From the NCBI GenBank assembly GCA_051892875.1, contig JBJFGR010000026.1:1-64000 (forward strand): 64,000 nt of DNA, in the 5' to 3' direction. Shown here piece by piece: positions 58,863-64,000 of this stretch; position 1 is the first letter of the stretch; every line of letters begins with the position of its first letter. The DNA comes from JBJFGR01 sp051892875 (GTDB taxonomy: Bacteria > Pseudomonadota > Gammaproteobacteria > Enterobacterales > Succinivibrionaceae). Position numbers and translations under genes: made by a program. The notes under the pieces were generated by a model. The model was not told the origin of the DNA. It saw nothing but the letters and a program-made list of their open reading frames with translations, and did no database searches.

Positions 58863-61800
58863 ATGGATATATTAAGTAAAATAATTAAACATACAATAAA
58901 AATAATTTTTCATTTTTTTATTACCATATATATTTTTTTATGTTCAAATATAGCTTATGCAGAAATAGATTTACTTAATTATAAAGATAAAGACCCTGCA
59001 CAATTAGGTATCTCCGTAGGTGAAATTCAAAAAAAGATAGAAAATATTGATTCATTAGGAGATTTAGCTTCAGAAATTGATAAAAAGTCAAAGATTGAAT
59101 GGCAAGAAGTTTTATTTGAAATAACTTCTATACTTCAAGATGATGAAGAACTTAATATGATTAAGTCATTTATAAATGGTAATACAAGGTCGATAAATGA
59201 ATTAGAAATATCAAAAGTTCAATCACAAATACAAGAATATAAATTTAACTTATATAAATATGGTGTAAAAGAATTAAATAATATTGAATTAAATATAGCT
59301 AAGAGTATAGAAGAATATACAACAATACATGAGAAGTTTCGTCTAAATTTAGAAAAAATATCAAGTTTATCATTAAAGAGTCAAGATAATGCCAATAAAT
59401 ATAATAATGAATTGTTAGATTTACAAAGTAGACTTAATCTTATAACAACTTCTGATTCATATAGAGAATCTGAGAAGTTTTTGTATGTAGCAAAGATTTC
59501 AGCTATTAAATCTCATTTGATATTGAATAATTTTAAGTTAAGTAATAGTGGTGTTTTATTTGAAAAAATAAGATCAACAGTTCAGCGCTATAAGGAACTG
59601 CTAAATAATTTAAATAATCTAAAAATTAAAATCGATGCTCAAATTATAGATTTGAGAAAAAATGAAACATTGCAACAGAATGAAATGCTTGGTATAACAC
59701 CTGAAAGAATTTCAAATAATCAATTTTTATCAGAGTTATATTATGAAAATCGTAGGTTGTATACAGAGCTTTCTGTTATGTTTGAAAAAAATAATGATTT
59801 TCAGAAATATAATCGCCAAATAAATACTTTGATTGAAAGAACTACAAAAATTCAACAAGATATAGAAAATCAAATTCAATATTTTGATAACACAATTTTT
59901 TTATCAAAAGTTCTATTTAAAAAAAGTGATTTAATACCAAATTATATTTTGCCAATTAATTTGAATGATGAAATTAATATTTTGCGTTTGCAACAATATG
60001 ATTACAGTATTGAATTAGAAGAAACAGGTGAAGATGATAATTACATAGCGTATTTATCAAAAAAATATGATTATCCAAATATTTTAAAAGAAGAAGATAA
60101 AGAGGTTGTTCAAGTTCTAATAACTTCTAGAAAAAAAATTTTATCAGCTTTATTAAGGGAATTATCACCTACGCTGAATAATGCCATAAATATGCAAGCT
60201 AATATGCAAAAATACAGTAAAATAAAAGATTCAATAACAACCCAAATATACAATCAAATATTTTGGAGTCCTAGTAATTTAGCAATATCTAAAAAGTGGT
60301 TTGAGACTTTTGATAAATCATTACATGAACAGATTACCAAGATTAAGAAAGTTTATGATAAATCAAGCTTTGGTTTATTGGAACCAAATAATATTGTTAA
60401 ATCTTTGCCTTTTATATTTTTATGGGGAATTATATCAATACTATATTCGAGAATAAAGAGAATAAAAGCTGAAATAAATTCTTTTGTTGGTAAGATTAAA
60501 ACAGATAGACAGTCGTATACTCCAATAGTGATTTTTTTGACCTTGATACAGAGTGTAAGAACTCCATTATTGTTCGGGGCTATAGGTTTTATAATTTTAG
60601 GTTGCACACAAATAGGTAATAATATTAATGAAATTACAGAATATAATTATATTATTGTTAAAATTGTCCTAGTTGTTTTCTTGTATTCATGTGTAGCTAA
60701 TTTTATTTTAAAAACGTGTAAAGAAGGATCTCTTGCTGAAAAACATTTTAAAATCCCTTTTAATAAAAAGGTTTATAACAGAAATATTCGTTTATTTTCT
60801 GCTATGGGTTTATTTTTAGTATTTATAACTTGGAAAATAAGTGATCCTCAAACCTTTTCATACGATATATTAGGACAGGTTTTTTCAATATTAATTTTAG
60901 TTTATTTAGTTGTAGAGATGTCTTTTTCATTAAAGAATAAGATAAAAAAGAGAATTGGAATATGGCAAATAACAGTATCATTAATGTCATTATTACTGAT
61001 TATTTTAGATATAATATTAGTTATTTTTGGGTATTTTTATTCAGCTATTCGTTTAGCTAATATTATTATTGCTACCTATATATCAATGATTTTATACAAC
61101 ATTATTTATTTATCGGTTTTGAGAGCCCTATCCTTAGCTGAAAAAAGACTATATATAAAAAGACGTTTAGAACATAAAGTTCAAGTTCAGATTAATGAAA
61201 ATAAGAAAAATAATTTAGATGATAACAAAGAACTCATAGATACTGTCGATTCTGAGATTTCTGTTGCTGATATTAATGAGCAGACCCGTAAGCTATTTCA
61301 ATATATATTAGTATCTTGCTTAATTGTTGTTTTATATCAGATGTGGGGGGATATAATTCAATTAACAAGTTATGCTAAATATATTACATTGTATACTATC
61401 AATGGTGATAATGAATCAATAAAAACAGTTAGTTTATTAGATTTAATATATGTATGCTATAGTATTTTACTTTCTTTTGTATTTATAAAGAATTTTCCTG
61501 GTTTTCTTGAAGTTTTAATTTTTAATAGGTTTAAAACTTTACAAAATTATAGTTATTCAATAATAACAATTTTAACATACATTGTTTTTGCAATGTGTTT
61601 ACTATTTTGTTGTTCTTCATTAGGTGTTTCTTGGGATAAATTACAATGGTTAGTAGCAGCATTATCTGTTGGTTTAGGTTTCGGTTTACAAGAAATTTTT
61701 GGTAATTTTATATCAGGTTTAATATTATTGTTTGAAAGGCCTATAAGAATAGGTGATTATATAACAATAGACGGAAACTTATGTAAAGTTTTGAAGATTC

Positions 61801-62243
61801 GTATTCGTTCTACAACTGTTATGGATTTTGATAGAAAAGAGTATATTGTTCCAAATAAAGAATTTATTACTTCAAAAATTACAAATTGGTCATTAGAACC
61901 AATTACTAGAGTGAAAATGGTTTTTGGGGTAAGTTATAATTCAGATTTAGAATTAGTTAAAAAATTAATTTTAGAAGTTGTGGAACGCAATCCTTATGTT
62001 TTAAAGGAACCAAAGTATTCAGTTGTTCTTACCGATTTTGCGGATAGTGCAGTGGAATTTACTTTACGTATTTATGTTAGAAGTATCCTAGAAATGACTG
62101 TTTGTAGAGATAGTTTAAATATGGAAGTTTTTAAAGTGTTTAATGAAAATAATATAGAAATTCCGTTTAATCAATTGGATGTTTATATTAAAAATACAAA
62201 TTCAGCTCAGGAGATAAAGATTCATTCAGGAAACGATATGTAA
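58863..62243 (+). CDS. mscK: Large mechanosensitive channel, MscK type
   Basis: 1126 residues, close to E. coli MscK (1120). A signal peptide ending NIAYA is followed by a ~450-residue coiled-coil periplasmic domain, about eleven membrane segments from ~515, and a C-terminal MscS module. The pore and beta domain read LQWLVAALSVGLGFGLQEIFGNFISGL, then FERPIRIGDYITIDG and VPNKEFITSKITNW. It gates under membrane tension; E. coli MscK also needs external K+. The FNQLDVYIKN end resembles MscK more than MscM. It is the last gene of the ftsK-to-mscK cluster. No convincing terminator follows directly. Confidence 0.8.
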   Translation: MDILSKIIKHTIKIIFHFFITIYIFLCSNIAYAEIDLLNYKDKDPAQLGISVGEIQKKIENIDSLGDLASEIDKKSKIEWQEVLFEITSILQDDEELNMIKSFINGNTRSINELEISKVQSQIQEYKFNLYKYGVKELNNIELNIAKSIEEYTTIHEKFRLNLEKISSLSLKSQDNANKYNNELLDLQSRLNLITTSDSYRESEKFLYVAKISAIKSHLILNNFKLSNSGVLFEKIRSTVQRYKELLNNLNNLKIKIDAQIIDLRKNETLQQNEMLGITPERISNNQFLSELYYENRRLYTELSVMFEKNNDFQKYNRQINTLIERTTKIQQDIENQIQYFDNTIFLSKVLFKKSDLIPNYILPINLNDEINILRLQQYDYSIELEETGEDDNYIAYLSKKYDYPNILKEEDKEVVQVLITSRKKILSALLRELSPTLNNAINMQANMQKYSKIKDSITTQIYNQIFWSPSNLAISKKWFETFDKSLHEQITKIKKVYDKSSFGLLEPNNIVKSLPFIFLWGIISILYSRIKRIKAEINSFVGKIKTDRQSYTPIVIFLTLIQSVRTPLLFGAIGFIILGCTQIGNNINEITEYNYIIVKIVLVVFLYSCVANFILKTCKEGSLAEKHFKIPFNKKVYNRNIRLFSAMGLFLVFITWKISDPQTFSYDILGQVFSILILVYLVVEMSFSLKNKIKKRIGIWQITVSLMSLLLIILDIILVIFGYFYSAIRLANIIIATYISMILYNIIYLSVLRALSLAEKRLYIKRRLEHKVQVQINENKKNNLDDNKELIDTVDSEISVADINEQTRKLFQYILVSCLIVVLYQMWGDIIQLTSYAKYITLYTINGDNESIKTVSLLDLIYVCYSILLSFVFIKNFPGFLEVLIFNRFKTLQNYSYSIITILTYIVFAMCLLFCCSSLGVSWDKLQWLVAALSVGLGFGLQEIFGNFISGLILLFERPIRIGDYITIDGNLCKVLKIRIRSTTVMDFDRKEYIVPNKEFITSKITNWSLEPITRVKMVFGVSYNSDLELVKKLILEVVERNPYVLKEPKYSVVLTDFADSAVEFTLRIYVRSILEMTVCRDSLNMEVFKVFNENNIEIPFNQLDVYIKNTNSAQEIKIHSGNDM

Positions 62244-62391
62244 TTATTGTTTACCATATAGTATATTTTGAGATGTGATTTGTGCGATTTTTACTATATA
62301 TTTGTAAGATAGTATTTGTTTTTAACAAGCGATTAATATAGAGAGAATCATACAAGCTCTTTTTAGAATAAGCTTAAAAAAATTATTAGAT

Positions 62392-62407
62392 TGTAAGCTT
62401 TGTAAGC
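62392..62407 (+). promoter_or_regulatory. Tandem TGTAAGC half-sites (UvrY/GacA-like)
   Basis: TGTAAGC occurs at 62392-62398 and 62401-62407. TGTAAG is the half-site of the UvrY/GacA/VarA activator sequence (TGTAAG-N6-CTTACA), though here the copies are direct rather than inverted. They lie about 80 bp before the predicted small RNA start. Confidence 0.35.
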
Positions 62408-62480
62408 AGACAAAAAAAAATCATAATTTTTCACATTGATAATTTTTAAATTATATATAAAATGACAATATAAACATTGA

Positions 62481-62602
62481 GAACAAGGATGTTCGTTTTT
62501 ACTTATGGATGAGTAGATAATGTTTTTGGGAATATATCCCGTGTTTTATGGATGAGTTATTATGTTTTGGGAAGTTCTTTGAGAGCTTCCCTTTTCTTTC
62601 TT
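62481..62602 (+). ncRNA. Candidate CsrB/RsmY-type CsrA-sequestering small RNA
   Basis: An AATATAAA -10-like element (62467-62474) predicts an RNA starting near 62481. Five GGA motifs fall in 86 nt, at 62487, 62507, 62529, 62550 and 62570. The first sits in hairpin GAAC-AAGGAT-GTTC (62481-62494), whose sequence matches the published CsrA consensus RUACARGGAUGU at 11 of 12 positions. The second sits in the hexaloop of ACTT-ATGGAT-GAGT (62501-62514). A ~27-nt unit (ATGGATGAGT to TTTGGGAA) is repeated with a 43-nt period. A strong terminator ends it. An alternative is a serS leader attenuator, but serS begins ~95 bp later with room for its own promoter. Confidence 0.55.
62569..62602 (+). terminator. 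Rho-independent terminator of the candidate small RNA
   Basis: A 10-bp stem GGGAAGTTCT/AGAGCTTCCC (one G-U pair) at 62569-62578 with 62582-62591, loop of three, tail TTTTCTTTCTT. Confidence 0.85.
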
Positions 62603-62696
62603 GTGAATTATTGAATTTTAGAGTAAAGCAAAGTATAATTGAAAACAATTTTTTACAGTATTTTATAGAATAATCTTTTAAACGTGGTTTTTATTA

Positions 62697-64000
62697 ATGC
62701 TTGACAATAAATATTTACGCGGCGAAATTGCATATGCTGCAGAACGTCTAGCGACTCGTAATTTTGCACTAGATGTGGATAAATTGACTGCTTTAGATAC
62801 TCAGCGTCGTGACCTACAAATTAAGACTCAAAATTTACAAGCTCAACGTAACAGTATTTCAAAATCAATAGGTGTTGCTATTAAAAACGGTGAAGATGTT
62901 ACGGAAATAAAAGCAAGAGTTAAAGAATTAGGTGATGAATTAGAGGCAACTAAAGAATATCAAGATAGAATTCTTGAAGAGATTAGAGAATATGCTTTAA
63001 CAATTCCAAATATCCCTGATGAATCAGTTCCTGTTGGAGAAGATGAAACTAAGAATGTTGAAGTTCGAAGATTTGGTACACCAAGAATATTTGATTTTGA
63101 AATTAAAGATCATGTGAGTTTAGGTGAGGGGTTAGCACAGTTAGATCTAGATAACGCTCGTAAGATTACTGGCGCACGCTTTCCATTTATGAAAGGACCT
63201 TTAGCAAGATTACATCGTGCTTTAGCTCAGTTTATGTTGGATTTACATATAAATGAACATGGATATACAGAGTGTAATGTTCCGTATATGGTTAATCTTG
63301 ATTCATTATATGGTACTGGTCAAATGCCTAAATTTGCTCAGGATTTATTTCACACATCACTAGACGGTGATTCAACAATGGATAAGGCTGTTCACAAGTT
63401 TTGTTTAATACCAACAGCTGAAGTTCCCTTGACTAATATGGTTCGTGATACAATTTTAGAAGCTACTGATTTACCAATAAAAATTACTGCTCATACTCCA
63501 TGTTTTCGTTCTGAAGCGGGCTCTGCGGGGCGTGATACACGAGGTTTAATTAGAATGCATCAATTTGATAAAGTTGAAATGGTGCAGATTGTTCATCCAG
63601 ATCATTCTTTTGAAGCCTTAGAAGAATTAACATCACATGCTGAAGATGTATTAAAAGCATTAGAGTTACCATATCGTGTAGTTGCTTTAAGTACTGGGGA
63701 TATGGGGTTTAGTGCTGCTAAAACTTATGATTTAGAAGTATGGATTCCTGCTCAAAATACTTATCGTGAAATTTCATCATGTTCAAATTGTACGGATTTT
63801 CAAGCTAGAAGAATGCAGGCTAGATTCCGAGATGAAGATGGTTCAACTCGTTTAGTGCATACTTTAAACGGTTCTGGTTTAGCAGTAGGTCGTTGTTTAG
63901 TAGCAGTAATGGAAAATTACCAACAAGCAGATGGTTCAATTGTAATACCAAAGGTTTTACGTAAATATATGAATGATTTAGAAGTTATAAAACCTCTTAC
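62697..64000 (+). CDS. serS: Seryl-tRNA synthetase (3' end outside the window)
   Basis: 434 codons are visible from ATG 62697 and no stop is reached, so the gene is nearly complete (E. coli SerS has 430 residues). An N-terminal long helical arm (~30-100) binds tRNA. Class II motifs are visible: motif 2 CFRSEAGSAGRDTRGLIRMHQFDKVE and motif 3 NGSGLAVGRCLVAVMEN, with the TAEVPLTN serine-site block. It charges tRNA-Ser and selenocysteine tRNA. The position downstream of rarA is ancestral, but four genes and a candidate small RNA now intervene. Confidence 0.95.
   Translation, partial: MLDNKYLRGEIAYAAERLATRNFALDVDKLTALDTQRRDLQIKTQNLQAQRNSISKSIGVAIKNGEDVTEIKARVKELGDELEATKEYQDRILEEIREYALTIPNIPDESVPVGEDETKNVEVRRFGTPRIFDFEIKDHVSLGEGLAQLDLDNARKITGARFPFMKGPLARLHRALAQFMLDLHINEHGYTECNVPYMVNLDSLYGTGQMPKFAQDLFHTSLDGDSTMDKAVHKFCLIPTAEVPLTNMVRDTILEATDLPIKITAHTPCFRSEAGSAGRDTRGLIRMHQFDKVEMVQIVHPDHSFEALEELTSHAEDVLKALELPYRVVALSTGDMGFSAAKTYDLEVWIPAQNTYREISSCSNCTDFQARRMQARFRDEDGSTRLVHTLNGSGLAVGRCLVAVMENYQQADGSIVIPKVLRKYMNDLEVIKPL

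Larger units (their letters stand above)
62244..62696. other. 453-bp gap between mscK and serS
   Basis: It contains a candidate Csr-antagonist small RNA with upstream TGTAAGC repeats, a promoter-like stretch and a terminator, described separately. The last ~95 bp before serS probably carry its own promoter (TTGAAA at 62639-62644 with a TATAGAAT-like -10 near 62665, spacing not ideal). No ORF was seen. Confidence 0.5.

Overview
The window is very AT-rich (roughly 30% G+C by eye) and looks like a chromosome segment of a gammaproteobacterium. The order lrp-ftsK-lolA-rarA-(...)-serS with trxB nearby, the fabA-ycbZ pair, and close full-length homologues of Escherichia coli CmoM, TrmN6, TrmL, YgfB, SuhB, RapZ, MscK and YbjD all point there. 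Glycogen genes (glgX, pgm, glgP), the anaerobic unsaturated fatty acid enzyme FabA and a perfect FNR-type site before glgP suggest a fermentative, often anaerobic carbohydrate user. A gut or rumen Succinivibrionaceae relative is my best guess (inference, not shown).

Layout. 0.2-10 kb: tRNA modification (cmoM, trmN6) interspersed with a UvrD-like helicase, a truncated AAA-ATPase-like gene with its own operator-like promoter, an orphan umuD cotranscribed with an Fsr-type exporter, a Na/Pi symporter and a YebG-like gene. 10-18 kb: an unknown membrane protein, a small ORF, a DeoR-type regulator followed by glutamine-dependent NAD synthetase, a lipoprotein and glgX. 18-27 kb: fabA, the Lon-like protease ycbZ, the OLD-family nuclease ybjD, then a compact operon (consensus promoter, about 33-codon ORF, transmembrane TIR protein with a DUF6273 region, DHH phosphoesterase, hairpin) and suhB. 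27-39 kb: an AlgI/AlgX-type acylation pair, ygfB, pgm, a duplicated-domain lipoprotein, a 490-bp control region and glgP, then a CsgG/DUF4810/DUF799 lipoprotein operon. 39-44 kb: an orphan IstA-like HTH protein with a hairpin leader, a stand-alone MshEN-like domain and an 1107-residue secreted protein. 43.5-51 kb: rmlA, a cysK-symporter pair, a DedA protein, trmL, trxB and rmlB. 50.6-64 kb: lrp and a long same-strand cluster ftsK-lolA-rarA-metF-rapZ-DUF554-mscK, a candidate Csr-antagonist small RNA, and serS running off the end.

Most noteworthy: (1) the TIR-DHH operon at 22782-26206, a plausible membrane-anchored immune or stress signalling system with its own phosphodiesterase; (2) a candidate CsrB/RsmY-type RNA at about 62480-62602, with five GGA motifs, a hairpin matching the CsrA consensus at 11 of 12 positions, and a strong terminator; (3) the glgP control region with two CRP-like sites and one perfect FNR-like site. 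Points 2 and 3 are consistent with glycogen turnover being controlled by global carbon and oxygen regulators. No tRNA, rRNA, CRISPR array or intact insertion sequence was seen.
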